Below the pieces are notes generated by a model that ran no database searches, was not told the origin of the DNA, and worked only from the letters and a program-made list of their open reading frames with translations. This document shows positions 1 through 9,807 of a stretch of DNA of 64,000 nucleotides, in pieces. Numbering within the stretch: the stretch's first letter is position 1; each line of letters starts with the position of its first letter. Location: NCBI GenBank assembly GCA_963920575.1, contig OY986975.1:14817863-14881862 (forward strand). Direction: 5' to 3'. A program made the translations under genes and the position numbers. Origin of the DNA: Narthecium ossifragum. Taxonomy: Eukaryota > Streptophyta > Magnoliopsida > Dioscoreales > Nartheciaceae.

Positions 1-19
1 TCTACCCCTACCAAACGGA

Positions 20-265
20 CTAGCGTACATTATTCTCCCTTGGAAACCGACAAGAGCGCATTCTCCCCACCTTCCACCAGATACTTCGCAGTAAAGGCAA
101 TAAATACTCAGCAGCCAGGAATCGCCCTGCCATCAATCCCACCGCAGCAACAGAATCACTTTCGATACTAATATCCAAACGGATTCGGGGTTGGTGCAAT
201 AGCTCATGGTGTTGAATATATCCAATAGCCTCTTGGCCAACAAGGAGGGGACAAGTGTAACCCAC
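20..265 (-). pseudogene. RNase H-like fragment, probably from a non-LTR retrotransposon
   Basis: A short minus-strand reading frame contains a stretch reading ISIESDSVAAVGLMAGR and, further on, FPRENNVR. This resembles the RNase H-like domain (RVT_3 type) of plant LINE elements, where an acidic residue in an ExDS motif precedes a hydrophobic helix, and an RExN motif precedes the VADxLA helix. After NNVR the frame is broken by stops, so the expected VADxLA segment is lost and no catalytic domain remains. The assignment rests on pattern resemblance only. It could also be a chance match or a fragment of a host RNase H-like gene. Confidence 0.35.
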
Positions 266-323
266 TATCCCCTCCTCCCTCTCTCTTATATCTATCTTTT
301 GGTATACATTATTTATAATGCAT

Positions 324-360
<37 letters not shown>

Positions 361-365
361 TACAC

Positions 366-766
366 ACATAAATATAAGATAAATGTATTTTCGTAATATA
401 CAAACGATATACAATAAATAATTTTGTATATTATGTATTTTTATGTATATATAAATATATATAACATGCCTACAGTATGTGGATGTATATGTGCATACAT
501 ATGTACTTATGTATGTGTATATGCGAGTGTTTTATGAATATATCCATTATACATTTATGTATGTAGTAGTATATAAATATAAAATATATAATAAATATAT
601 ATCATAGCATACATATCATATACATAAACATACACATACGCAAAAAAACACATATAATATATATGAAATTTATACTCATAATATATATACAATATACATA
701 TACATAATCTATTTATTTATTGTATATCGTTTGTATATTATGAATATATATCTTATATTTATGTAT
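366..766. repeat. AT-rich foldback (MITE-like) repeat
   Basis: Two arms of about 55 bp (about 366-420 and 711-766) are inverted copies of each other. Both contain the core AATATACAAACGATATACAA in opposite orientations. The centre is AT-rich with TA runs, and a (TA)n microsatellite lies just to the left (about 329-355). No ORF is present. A miniature inverted-repeat element fits best. I could not define a target duplication. Confidence 0.5.
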
Positions 767-779
767 ATCAATCTACTAT

Positions 780-1425
780 GTAAGATTAGGTACATTCTAT
801 CATGCGGCTGAGAATGTCCGATCCAATTTATGTCTGGATATATCAGGCGATTGAGATGGAGCCATATAAAAGGGAGTAGTGGGGGGTGGAAGTTACCGGA
901 TGATTACGAGAGAGAGATAGTAGTGGGGGCGGTGATTAACCATGCCATATGTCACGAGGGGCCCATCTAGTATTATATAACGCGATGGTTATAACTTAAC
1001 CATCGCGTTTGTCCTATTGGCACCTGTGGTCCTACGTGGAGGCCTACATGGCTTAAACCCCTCGACGATGTTATTGCGGTCCTGAACGTATCTCGCCCTC
1101 CTTCGTTTCCTCCTAATAATCCTAACAAAGTTGAAAGAGAGACGATCCGAAAGCAGTTTCGTAGAATGAAGGAGGCAGAGAGATTGATTCCATGATCAAG
1201 CTATTCAGGAATGTATCTCTTGATTCTCCTCGCATCCCATCCAAGCGAGTGGATCTTTGATTTGTATTTTATATTTCGGTTTAGGTTTGTTGCAATCAGT
1301 TATATAGTGTAGGCTATTCCTTAGATGTTTGTTACAATCTAACCTCTTTATAAGAGGTATGTATCAATTAAACAAATGATTGAAAACCTCAGCACAAATG
1401 TGTACGTCTAGTGTTTGCTTATATA
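780..1425. other. Non-coding segment upstream of old copia gag, probably containing its degraded 5' LTR
   Basis: No coding signal is visible. The segment holds a TATA-like box (CATATAAAAG near 864), a perfect 12-bp hairpin (979-1009) and, at its right end, a PBS-like motif followed by gag. By position it should include the 5' LTR of the old copia, but I cannot fix the LTR start or a clean CA end. Confidence 0.35.
979..1009. other. Perfect 12-bp inverted repeat (hairpin)
   Basis: The arms AACGCGATGGTT (979-990) and AACCATCGCGTT (998-1009) are exact reverse complements around a 7-nt loop. It stands out against the AT-rich surroundings. The role is unknown; it may be a subterminal motif of a transposon. 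Confidence 0.7.
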
Positions 1426-1435
1426 GTATCAGAGC
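1426..1435 (+). promoter_or_regulatory. Primer binding site remnant of old copia
   Basis: GTATCAGAGC matches the part of the initiator tRNA-Met primer site (TGGTATCAGAGC) used by most plant Ty1/copia elements. It lies about 20 bp before the gag start codon, as expected. The leading TG is mutated. Confidence 0.6.
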
Positions 1436-1456
1436 TCCATTGGGACTCACGTCAAT

Positions 1457-1668
1457 ATGTATTCTATTGGGAATGGCTCTTCCACCACCTCTCCATCCAC
1501 CCCAGCTTATCCTACCTTCACTAATGTTCCTAATATGATCGCGGTTAAACTAAATCGTGACAATTACCTTCTTTGGCAAGCACAGGTCGTGCCATACTTT
1601 AGAGGTCAAGATGGCTTTGACTATTTTGACCGCTCTGTTGAAGCTCTTCAACGCCTCAACACTGCTAC
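1457..1668 (+). pseudogene. Ty1/copia gag, N-terminal part (old, interrupted element)
   Basis: The frame starts at the ATG at 1457 and encodes the typical copia gag N-terminus, with IAVKLNRDNYLLWQAQVVP followed by FRGQDGFDYFD. In this family (Retrotran_gag N-terminal type) these residues precede the gag helical core. The frame is cut at 1668 by the insertion of another copia element. The rest of the gag resumes at 10076 after that element's far LTR. Gag would form the virus-like particle of the retrotransposon. The parent element is old: its pol region is absent from this window. Confidence 0.8.
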
Positions 1669-1934
1669 TGTCAATAACCAAGAATAGAATGATTGATATA
1701 GTGGAACTCACGAGAGAAAGATGAATGGAGAGGCAACATTCTCCACACCCTGTATTGTGGTTTGCCCTTATATATATATCATATACATCTCCTTAATCAG
1801 GAGCACTGTTTAAGGAAGAATTACAAAGGATCCTACTGTACAATTACTATAATGAGAACATACTAAACAAGAAAAGGAGCTGATTGAGAGTTGACAGAAC
1901 TGATTGAGAGATGATTAAGAGATCCATGTCAACA
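1669..1934 (-). repeat. 3' LTR of nested copia
   Basis: This 266-bp LTR matches the copy at 9808-10075 with a few substitutions and small indels. Both contain the AGTTGACAGAACTGATTGAG segment and a (TA)n stretch. Being at the low-coordinate end of a minus-strand element, it is the 3' LTR and follows the polypurine tract. Confidence 0.9.
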
Positions 1935-1946
1935 CTCCCCCTCAAA
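1935..1946 (-). promoter_or_regulatory. Polypurine tract of nested copia
   Basis: On the minus strand the sequence TTTGAGGGGGAG directly precedes the 3' LTR. This is the standard plus-strand primer motif of plant copia elements. Confidence 0.85.
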
Positions 1947-2439
1947 TTGATGATGACTCATCATCAGTTTGTTAAGCAAGTTGTCATGATGCTTCTTGGA
2001 CAGAGCTTTCGTAAAGATATCTGCAACTTGGTCTTTGGAAGAAACATGTGGAAGGGAGACAATGCCTTGCTCAAAATTTTCACGGACAAAATGACAATCT
2101 ACCTCTATGTGCTTTGTCCTCTCATGAAAAATGGGATTGCTGGCAATTTTAGCAGCATTTTCATTTTCACAAAATAGAGGAGTTGGAGAAGAGGAAACAA
2201 TCCCAAAGTCATCAAGTAGGCGTCGGATCCATACCACCTCACCGCAAGTCGAAGACATGGCTCGATACTCAGATTCGGTGGAAGACTTGGAAACTGTAGG
2301 TTGCTTTTTAGATTTCCAAGAAAGCAGTGAGCAGCCAAGGAACACACAATAACCACTAGTGGATTTTCTTGAATCAGGACAACCTACATAATCCGCATCA
2401 GAATAGGCATGTAACTCCAAAGGAGATGTTTTAAGATAT
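1947..2439 (-). pseudogene. Copia RNase H domain (C-terminal end of pol)
   Basis: The frame carries the copia RNase H signature: LHAYSDADYVGCPDSRKSTS, then CVFLGCSLLSWKSKKQ, STESEYRAM, and the C-terminal DQVADIFTKAL. RNase H removes the RNA template during reverse transcription. The upstream part of pol is displaced to 4591 and beyond because a solo LTR (2445-4585) sits exactly at this point with a GATAA duplication. Across the gap the frame is preserved. The domain looks complete, but the gene is non-functional because of the insertion and upstream nonsense codons. Confidence 0.88.
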
Positions 2440-3640
2440 GATAATGTCACGTCCTGGCTCAGAAAACCCATCCAGACCGGGACATGAGGGGAGGGACTTA
2501 CACCTGTTCACTTCCAATCGGCGCGATACAACAATTACCATAAATAATTTAAAGATTTAACTTTTGAAGGTATAATTGAAATCTAAAGCATACTATTCAA
2601 TTAACATCAGAGTTGTACAGGTCTACATCAAAATTACTCAAAAATGGGAATTATACATATAAACTTATCCTCAAGGGATACTGTATACAAAAACTGCCAA
2701 ACTGTACGATTCGATCCTCAGTCACCACCTCGCTCTCTAGAAGTCGACGCGCCGCCAAAAGCTGATCTGCTGGGAACTACGGAAGCGCTGGCGTCTGCAC
2801 CTGCAAACGCAGCCCGGGTAGGGTGAGCATAAAGCCCAGTAGGGTTCTACTCTACGTCACACTCAAGGAAGGGGGAAAACTGCAACTGAACCGTCTCCTT
2901 GCTAAGCCTAGGGCACAACAACAACAAGCATGCAAACGCGACGGGGATCACACCTGCTCTGGACGCTCCCCAATTGCCGACCACGCCGGGGATCATGCGG
3001 GCTAGCGCTCCCCAAACGTCAACAACAGGTAAGTAAAGCACACCCACACTCAAGCTTGGCAAAGGAGGACGGTACGACCTCTAAACCTCAAGAATCAAGA
3101 TCTGATGAAAGTGTGCACAATCTCGCCTTAGACCAGGCTACCCAACCACGGTCCTAGAGCAAGACCCGAGCTATCCGAGAGCCTCAGATCGACGATCAAC
3201 CCATCACCCATGCCCTAACCTAGAATGCAGCTAACGCAATCAAATGCAGGCACCTATTAAAACATCTAACCTAAGTGTCACTATATGGCATATCAACAAA
3301 ATGGGGTACAATTATTCCGCACATTCCCGGGAGTCATGACCCTCTCGGTTAACCACAAAGCTGTAAAGATCTAACTACTACGAATTACAACTAAACAAAG
3401 CATAATAAACAAATGCAACTAAAGCTAACACGTGCTTATCGAAAAACCGATTAAAATCCATAAAAGTCGGCAAAATGATCGGAAATACAAATCATCGAAG
3501 AAACTCAAAGCAAAGGGTGAAATCACGATTAAAACCACCATAATATCCTAATTCTAACAATAGTAAAGATAAAAAAAACCCGAGTTGATTTGAAAACAAA
3601 CCGTTAAAAAACAAGCTAAAAATGGCTCTCAGTACAAAGG

Positions 3641-3932
3641 AGATCGATCTTCATGCCCATGAAGATCGGTCTTCTCCATTCAAGCCCTCTGTCAAGGGAA
3701 AGGATCGATCTTCACACCCAGTGGAGATCGATCTTCCTCGCACAGGTCCACTACCAAGGAGGGAGATCGATCTTCATCTCCATTGAAGATCGATCCTCCT
3801 CGGGCCAACACATCACCCGCTCTCAACACGAAATAAATCGATCTTCATGGCCGTGAAGATCGATCCTTCTCGAGCTGGGAGTGAGATCGCAAGAGTGATC
3901 AATCTTCTTCACAAGAAGATCGATCCTTCTTG
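3641..3932. repeat. Array of GATCGATC hairpins in solo LTR
   Basis: Five consecutive inverted pairs occur here, each with one arm like GATCGATCTTC and the other like GAAGATCGATC, separated by loops of about 4-10 nt. Spacers between pairs are about 20-35 nt. On the minus strand this array lies downstream of the TATA box of the LTR. Confidence 0.85.
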
Positions 3933-4273
3933 AGCACCGTCGCAGACCCACCGGAGAAAACGCCGAAAAACGCCCGAAATACAAAACCAAACTTCATAAA
4001 ACTCAGGGATCTGATAGCATGGAACTAGGGGAGTCCGAAAACACCAAAATACCAGAAAACCAACGGCTACAAACAAAGATCTAAGCTAAAGAGAGACAAA
4101 GGAAACCTAGGTTACCAAATCTTAAGATCTGGGTAGAGATCCCTACCTAGAACCGATGGAAGCCTCCAAATCCAGCTCAACAAGCTTTGGATTGTCCAAA
4201 AGATCCTCCTCAAGCTGCCGGATTCGACCTCCTTCCAAGGTTTCCAAGGAAATCAAAAGGAAGGAGATGGGTT

Positions 4274-4283
4274 CTACTTATAG
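4274..4283 (-). promoter_or_regulatory. TATA-like box of solo LTR
   Basis: The minus strand reads CTATAAGTAG about 18 bp downstream of the GATCGATC array at 4301-4407. Position and sequence suit an LTR U3 promoter; transcription is inferred, not shown. Confidence 0.5.
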
Positions 4284-4300
4284 AACCAGTCACGACCAGA

Positions 4301-4407
4301 AGGATCGATCTTCACCCCCATGAAGATTGATCTTCTTCGTGACAAGACGAAGACTTTCCAGGCACAGGGGGATCGATCTTCTATGCCGAGAAGATCGATC
4401 TTCTCGT
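4301..4407. repeat. Promoter-proximal GATCGATC hairpin pairs
   Basis: Two inverted pairs (GATCGATCTTC with GAAGATTGATC, and GATCGATCTTC with GAGAAGATCGATC) lie immediately upstream, on the minus strand, of the TATA-like box at 4274-4283. Confidence 0.8.
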
Positions 4408-4590
4408 CCTGGAAAGTGAAAAACGGGGAAACAACGTGCCCCAAACCCCAATCTTTCGATCTAGGTCACACCTAAGGGTTCTAATCAAACAAGGACAACA
4501 TCTCAAGGCCGTGTGTGCACAACACGAGTGTGGAACGACCGTCGACGCACCCGATCGAGCCAGGTCTGAGGACCCGGTCCTCACAGATAA

Positions 4591-5352
4591 GCCCATCGTT
4601 GGAGTCGAACGGATATAGAGTATGATACGATGGTCTGCAGTCAAATGCAACCTTCATGGATCCGAGACAAATTGACTAAGAACATGTATGTCATGAGCAA
4701 TATCCGGACGTGTCACTGTAAGGTATACCAAGCTGCCAACCACTTTTCGATAGAGGTTAGGATCATCAATAGGATCTCCATCTGATTTTGTATATTTGAC
4801 ATCTAACTCCAAAGGAGTGTCGACTTGCTTATCATCAGTGAGCCCAACCAAATCTATAAGATCTTTCATATATTTTCGCTGGCTAAGAAAATATCCAAGA
4901 GAGTTTCGAGAGATTTCTAACCCAAGAAAATATGTGGTTAATCCAAGGTCTTTCATGTGAAAAGACCGTTGAAGAACTCCTTTCAGATCCTGAATGCCTT
5001 GACAATCATCTCCTGTGATTAAGATGTCATCGACATAGACCAAAATAAAAACTCTGCCTCTTGAAGTTGTTGAATGGAATAAGGAGTAGTCATTGTGACT
5101 TTGGCTATATCCAGCACCTTGAAGAACACCTTTTAGTTTTGAGAACCAAGCTCGAGGAGCTTGTTTCAAGCCATAGATCGCCTTGCGCAACTTACAAACC
5201 ATATGAGAAGAAGGAATTGGGTATCCTGGTGGAGGTCGCATATATACTGTTTCGGACAAGTTGCCATTGAGGAATGCATTTTTGACGTCCATTTGGAAAA
5301 TGTTCCAATCCTTGATTGCAACAATAGCAATTAAAGTGTGAATAATGGCCAT
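4591..5352 (-). pseudogene. Copia reverse transcriptase domain
   Basis: The domain follows the RVT_2 pattern: FQMDVKNAFLNGNL near its start, RPPPGYP, YGLKQAPRAWF, the catalytic LVYVDDILITGDD, MKDLGLTTYFLGLEI, and the VGSLVYLTVTRPDIAH end. It copies element RNA into DNA in the virus-like particle. The catalytic YVDD is intact. An in-frame stop at 4654-4656 interrupts the thumb-to-RNase H linker, and a stop at 5380-5382 separates it from the integrase side. The remaining residues 4591-4653 carry the linker up to the solo-LTR insertion point. Confidence 0.9.
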
Positions 5353-5379
5353 TTTTGCAACGGGAGCATAAACTTCGTC

Positions 5380-5946
5380 CTAGTCAATGCCATGTTCTTG
5401 GTTAAAGCCTTGAGCAACTAACCGTACTTTATGGCAGTCTAGAGAGCCATCTGATTTTAATTTGATAGAGTAGACCCATCTGCTGCCAACGATAGAATGA
5501 TTTGGAGGAGCAGGAACGAGCTCCCATGTTTGATTGAATTCCAATGCTTCCAATTCTTCTTTCATGGCATTATTCCATGCATCACTATTTGATGCTTGCT
5601 TGTATGACCTAGGAATAGAAAGGGGATCTAATACAGAAAAAAGTGAGAGGCGATCTGGTGGTTGAACATTTCGATGAGGACGTCGAAGTGCTAGAGGTGG
5701 AGATGGAGTATGAAGTGGAGGTGTTGGGTCAGTTTGTGATATATTACCTGAATCACGAGTTGGTGCCGGAGGAGGCAAAGGAAGAGGAACTGCTTCACGT
5801 TGACCATGCTGCCAGGTGTTAGAAAATGAAGACAAAGGAACAAGAGAACTAGGAAAATGACAAGAAGTAGATATTGAGGATTTAGAAAAGTATGGGTTAC
5901 TCTCAAAGAAAATAACATTTCTAGAAATTCTCATTTTTTTGGTCAC
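5380..5946 (-). pseudogene. Copia integrase C-terminal region and RT N-terminus
   Basis: The frame begins after an in-frame stop at 5971-5973. It carries the copia integrase C-terminal motif (RISRNVIFFE), a proline-rich variable linker, and then the RT entry motif beginning WNNAMKEELEALEFNQTWEL and WVYSIKLKSDGSLDCHK. It ends at a TAG at 5380-5382, where the family usually has GIDYxETFAPVA. All pieces lie in the same reading frame as neighbouring parts, so only nonsense changes break the polyprotein here. Confidence 0.85.
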
Positions 5947-5970
5947 CCAGTCAAAACATTTATATCCCTT

Positions 5971-6882
5971 TTATGTTTCAGAATATTCGAGAAATATGCA
6001 CTTTATAGACTTAGCATCGAGCTTGGAACATTCTGAGGATGGAAGCAATACATAGCATGTGCATCCAAAAATCCGAAGTAGCTTGTAATTTGAAGAATAT
6101 CCAAATAATTTCTCCACCGGAGAGATGTTTCCTAATACTATAGTAGGTAGACGGTTGATCAAATAAACAACAGTGGAAACACTCTCAGCCCAAAATGTCT
6201 GTGGCAAAGACGCATGAAGGCGCAGTGTACGAGTGGTTTCTAGAATATGCCGATGCTTCCTTTTGGCAAGTCCATTTTGTTGGGGTTGATGTGAACAACT
6301 TCGTTGATGAATAACTCCTTCAGTCGCTAAGTATTCGGTGAATTCACTTGACATGTACTCTCCCCCTGAGTCCGAGCGTAGAACTCGAATCCTTTTATTG
6401 AACTGAGTTTTCACCATTACATGAAAGTACATGAAAACTTGCATAACCTCAAATTTGTGCCGCAAAAAATATACCCAAGAAAAATGTGACCAATCATCAA
6501 CAAATATCACATAGTAATATTTTCCAGATAATGATTCAACACGAGTAGGACCCCATACATAATAGTGAACAAGATCAAAGGCAGAAGATGAGTGATTCAT
6601 GCTCCGAGTAAAAGGTAAAGTATGAGCTTTGGCAAGAGCACAATCATCACAATTTTTATCGATGTCAGACTTGTGGTCAGGTTTATTAGGCAAAACACCG
6701 GAGGAAAATAGAGAATTCAAACTTAAAGCATGAGGATGGCCTAAACGACAATACCAGAGCCTCCAAAGTTTATTGGCAGAATTTACTTCAGCAGTAGGAG
6801 CAAGAAAACATGTAGGAGAAGTAGAAGAGGTTGTAAAAGTCAAGACAAAGAGTTCCCCTACTCTATGGCCTCTCCCAATCAC
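5971..6882 (-). pseudogene. Copia GAG-pre-integrase zinc motif and integrase core
   Basis: The N-terminal part holds the zinc-binding H-x-H and C-x2-C pair (YCRLGHPHA and CDDCALAKAH). The integrase core follows with IFVDDWSHFSWVYFL, VLRSDSGGEYMS and NGLAKRKHRHILE. Compared with the family pattern two catalytic acids are gone: the first Asp (usually in HxDVWGP) reads VHYYVWGP, and the Glu of AERKHRH reads AKRKHRH. The middle Asp in RSDSGGE remains. The enzyme would therefore be inactive even without the stops at 6901-6903 and 5971-5973. Its normal role is to insert element cDNA into host DNA. Confidence 0.88.
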
Positions 6883-6900
6883 CTTCCCGTTCCGCAGGTC

Positions 6901-7722
6901 CTATATCACACAACCAAAAGAAGAAAATGAGACAATGTAGTTTTCTTTCACAAGTTGGCTAATAGAAATGAGATTGGTAGATAAACTTGGCACATATAAG
7001 ACATTGGAAAGAGAGAGAGGTGATGAGTCAGACAGTGGTATCGAGAATGAGCCAACTCTCTTGACAGGTAGAGATTGTCCATTAGCAACAACAATGCTAT
7101 CATCTTTGTCATATGGGATAGTGTGTTTGAAGAAATCTAGATTTCCTGTCATGTGATGAGTAGCACCGGAGTCTAAAATCCAAGAGACTTTAGAGTTAAG
7201 CTTACCAAACCCGGATGCATGAAGAGCATGGATGACTTGTTGCAGAAAATCTGGAGTAACAGATGGATTAGAAGGCGTGGAGAGCACCTCAGATGAAGTA
7301 GACTGAGTAGAGGAATCAGCAGTCATCACAGCATTCAAAATGGGAAATGCAGCATAAGCTTTGGCATGGTCTCTCCGAGGAGGCCGTTTTCTGCACTGTT
7401 CTATGAAATGGCCTTTCTCCTTGCAGTATCTACAGAAGATAGTGGAACTGGAAAGTCCACTCCTCTTCTTACAATGGCTTGCAAGATGCCCCATTTCATG
7501 ATAGTAGTAGCACTCAACCTTGCTCATGTCTCGATCTTTTCCTTTATGTGTACTTGCAAAAAGAGCTACATCTGTAGACATATCATGAGATGAAATAAAG
7601 GACAGTGACTTCAAACGGGTCTCTTCAGCAAGCAAATCCACAATGATCTTGTCAAGATCGCAACTCCCTTCACGATTGAGAACAGAAGCACGAACATGCT
7701 CGAACTCAGGTCTCATTTTCAT
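6901..7722 (-). pseudogene. Copia gag C-terminus with two zinc knuckles, and aspartic protease
   Basis: The frame begins MKMRPEFEHVRASVLNREG (late gag), then has two CCHC knuckles (CYYHEMGHLASHC and CRYCKEKGHFIEQC). These bind element RNA in family members. A protease follows with the active-site motif SWILDSGATHHMTG, then SLSNVLYVPSLSTNLISI. It ends in frame at 6901-6903, just before the GAG-pre-integrase part. It is preceded in frame by gag with a stop at 7744-7746. The protease motif is intact. Confidence 0.9.
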
Positions 7723-7743
7723 CAGAAATTGACGAGAACGAGA

Positions 7744-8097
7744 CTATCGGCGTAGCTTGCGAACAATTTCAACAACTTCTTTTGGAATGTCGGCGTCGAT
7801 TGTATTCATCTCATTCCAAATCAACGTCATCATAGAATAAAATTCCTGCACACTTTTGGAGCCTTGAGTCAAAGAACTCAACTCTTGTTCGAGTTGATAT
7901 AATCGTGCTTGGTTACTTTGTTGATAAATAAGCTTAAGATAATCCCACATATCTTTTGCAGTAGCCAAAGGACTCAAGTTCACAACAATGGAGGTTTCTA
8001 CGGATTCCATAATCCATGTCTTTATTTTAGCATTATTCATCACCCACTTAGAAGTGGACCCTTCAGTTGGTTTTGTAGCAATACCGATAACATAACT
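7744..8097 (-). pseudogene. Copia gag, central part
   Basis: The sequence KWVMNNAKIKTWIMESVE, then KDMWDYLKLIYQQSNQARLY and SVQEFYSMMTLIWNEM, matches the UBN2-type gag core of copia elements. It ends at an in-frame stop (7744-7746). Toward its N-terminus it is cut by a solo LTR at 8103-9475. The beginning of gag lies beyond it at about 9481-9598. The part of the reading frame that runs into the LTR is not native gag. Confidence 0.88.
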
Positions 8098-8278
8098 CCA
8101 TATGTGAGGGCCTGCCCCTCCGACCTGGCTCGACCACGTGGGTCGAGGGCCGTTCTCCTTTTGGTTTAGCCCCAGGGGCATTTTGGTAAATATGCCCTCA
8201 GGTGATCGGTTTCACACCCGCGTTGCACACACGACCTTGGATTGATGTATGTGTTTGATTAGAATCTTAAGGGTGTGT

Positions 8279-8321
8279 TCGATCGGAAGATCGGAGCTCG
8301 ATCGGGAAAGATCGAATCGGA
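8279..8321 (+). repeat. Clustered CGATCGG half-palindromes upstream of the LTR TATA box
   Basis: Several copies of the CGATCGG and AGATCGR motifs, in both orientations, lie 23-65 bp upstream of the TATA box. This is a simpler version of the GATCGATC arrays seen in the other LTR families. The same cluster is present at 19160-19205. Confidence 0.65.
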
Positions 8322-8343
8322 CGGCCGAGATCGTTTCAGATCT

Positions 8344-8353
8344 CTATATATAG
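8344..8353 (+). promoter_or_regulatory. TATA box of solo LTR
   Basis: CTATATATAG is followed by a CT-rich stretch, a typical plant LTR core promoter and leader. The same box occurs at 19227-19236 in the related LTR. Confidence 0.65.
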
Positions 8354-9480
8354 TCTGCCCCTTTCTCTCTCTCTTTCTTCTTTGCTGTCGACGTTTCTTT
8401 CCCTCTCTCTCTCTTTCTCTCTCCTGCGGCTGAGCTAGGGCTTGGGGACGCGAGCTTCGAGGCGCGGATCTTGGCGGTTTGACTGGTTGAACGCGTGGAG
8501 GAGCTGCCCTACTTGCTCAAATAGGTGTTTCTACCTCGATCCTGTGATCGGGTTCATCTAGGATAGGTGTTTGCATAGGTTCATGCATTGTTTGCATTAG
8601 AGGCATATCAGGTTAGACGGGCGATGGGTTGATCGCCGATCCGAGGCTCTCAGGTAGCTCGGATCTAGCCTTAGGACCGCGGTTGGGTAGTGACGATTAG
8701 GACGTGATCATAATTGGGATCTCCTGTTATCGAGGATGTATTATAGTTGGTTGTGATCTTTGCTTGAGGTTTAGAGGTCGTGTTGTCTTCCCATGGCTAA
8801 GTATTAAGGATGGTTGTCGATGTCCCTGACATGGTCCCCAGGCAGTGGTTTCCTGCTGGGTAACGGTGATCCTACTAGCTCCGGTTCTCTTCCTCCTAGT
8901 GTGTTGGTTGATGTTCCCAGCGTGGTCGGTTGAGAAGAGTAGGATCCCTTTGGGGAGTCGATAGAGGTTGTGGGACCCCGTGACATTCCTTAGGCTTGAG
9001 CGGGAAGATACCACTATTGATGTTTTCCTCCCTTCTGTGTGTCGTATAGTAGAACCCTACTGAGCTTATCGCTCACTCCTACCCGGGCTGCGTTTGCAAG
9101 TGCAGGCGCCAGTTCTTTAGTTTTAGAGCCGGCGAGATCGGCCTTTGGCGGCGCGAGTACTTCCAGAGGCGTTTGAGGTTACTGCAGGAAGACTATTGTA
9201 CTTTTGATAGTTTTGTATATTATAAACATCTTTCGAGGATTTTTGGATTATATGTATAATATCGTTTCCCTTGAAGGAGTTTGATAAGAATTGTAACTAG
9301 ATGTTTAAACTATACAAGTTGATGTATTTATTATTTGAATTATGGCTTACCTCTGGAATATAAATTGTTTAAGTTTATCTATTTTTTTCTTTTTGTATCG
9401 CGCCAGTTGGAGATGAATAGTGATAGGAACCCTCACGACTCGTCCTGGATGGGTTTTCTGGGTCGGGGCGTGACACCATA

Positions 9481-9598
9481 AGTCTTGTCCTTCTAAAATT
9501 TTTTGAAAATAAGAAGACCACAAGAAATAATTCTTTCCATCAAGTTTAATATCCAATCGATGAGCATCGATTGTTAGGAAAAAGTGATTGCAAACCAC
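9481..9598 (-). pseudogene. Copia gag, N-terminal part
   Basis: The frame from the ATG at 9596-9598 reads AHRLDIKLDGKNYFLWSSYF and then ILEGQDLW, the conserved gag N-terminus of plant copia elements. It stops at the CCATA duplication where the solo LTR entered. The frame matches the central gag part at 7744-8097 once the insertion and one duplication are discounted. Confidence 0.85.
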
Positions 9599-9619
9599 AA
9601 CTTAAACTGTAAGGTTGAG

Positions 9620-9780
9620 AAAGATAGCACCAGAGAAACAAAATACCACCAAGAACACCAAGAGACGTCGAATCTCGACGGAGATGGAAGCGAATGCGAC
9701 AAAGATATCACCAGAGAAAAGAAAGATCACCAGAAACACCAAGAAATATCAGATCTCGATGGATGCGGAAGAAAATGCAA
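9620..9780 (-). repeat. Tandem duplication of about 80 bp in the copia leader
   Basis: Two imperfect copies (about 9620-9700 and 9701-9780) share CACCAGAGAAA, CACCAAGA and the TCTCGAYGGA block. They lie between the PBS and gag, in the untranslated leader of the nested copia. Confidence 0.7.
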
Positions 9781-9794
9781 ATCCTAACAAACCT

Positions 9795-9807
9795 GGTGTT
9801 GATACCA
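9795..9807 (-). promoter_or_regulatory. Primer binding site of nested copia
   Basis: The minus strand reads TGGTATCAACACC directly after the 5' LTR. The first eight bases match the 3' end complement of initiator tRNA-Met, the usual copia primer; the rest has drifted. Confidence 0.75.

Larger units (their letters stand above)
2445..4585 (-). mobile_element. Solo gypsy LTR (about 2.14 kb) inserted in copia pol
   Basis: The block starts TGTCACGTCCTGG and ends GGTCCTCACA on the plus strand, so it is a minus-oriented LTR with TG...CA ends. It is flanked on both sides by GATAA, a perfect 5-bp target duplication (2440-2444 and 4586-4590). It has no internal coding region, so it is a solo LTR left by LTR-LTR recombination. 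The minus strand contains a TATA-like box (CTATAAGTAG, 4274-4283). Small ORFs inside have no recognisable domain. Related LTRs recur at 10635, 24461 and 26924. Confidence 0.9.
8103..9475 (+). mobile_element. Solo gypsy LTR (about 1.37 kb) inserted in copia gag
   Basis: The block starts TGTGAGGGCC and ends GGGCGTGACA in plus orientation. It is flanked by CCATA on both sides (8098-8102 and 9476-9480), a perfect 5-bp duplication. It has no internal region, so it is a solo LTR. It belongs to the same family as 18943-21213 but lacks a block of about 850 bp found there. It contains a strong TATA box (8344-8353) followed by CT-rich leader sequence. Confidence 0.9.
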
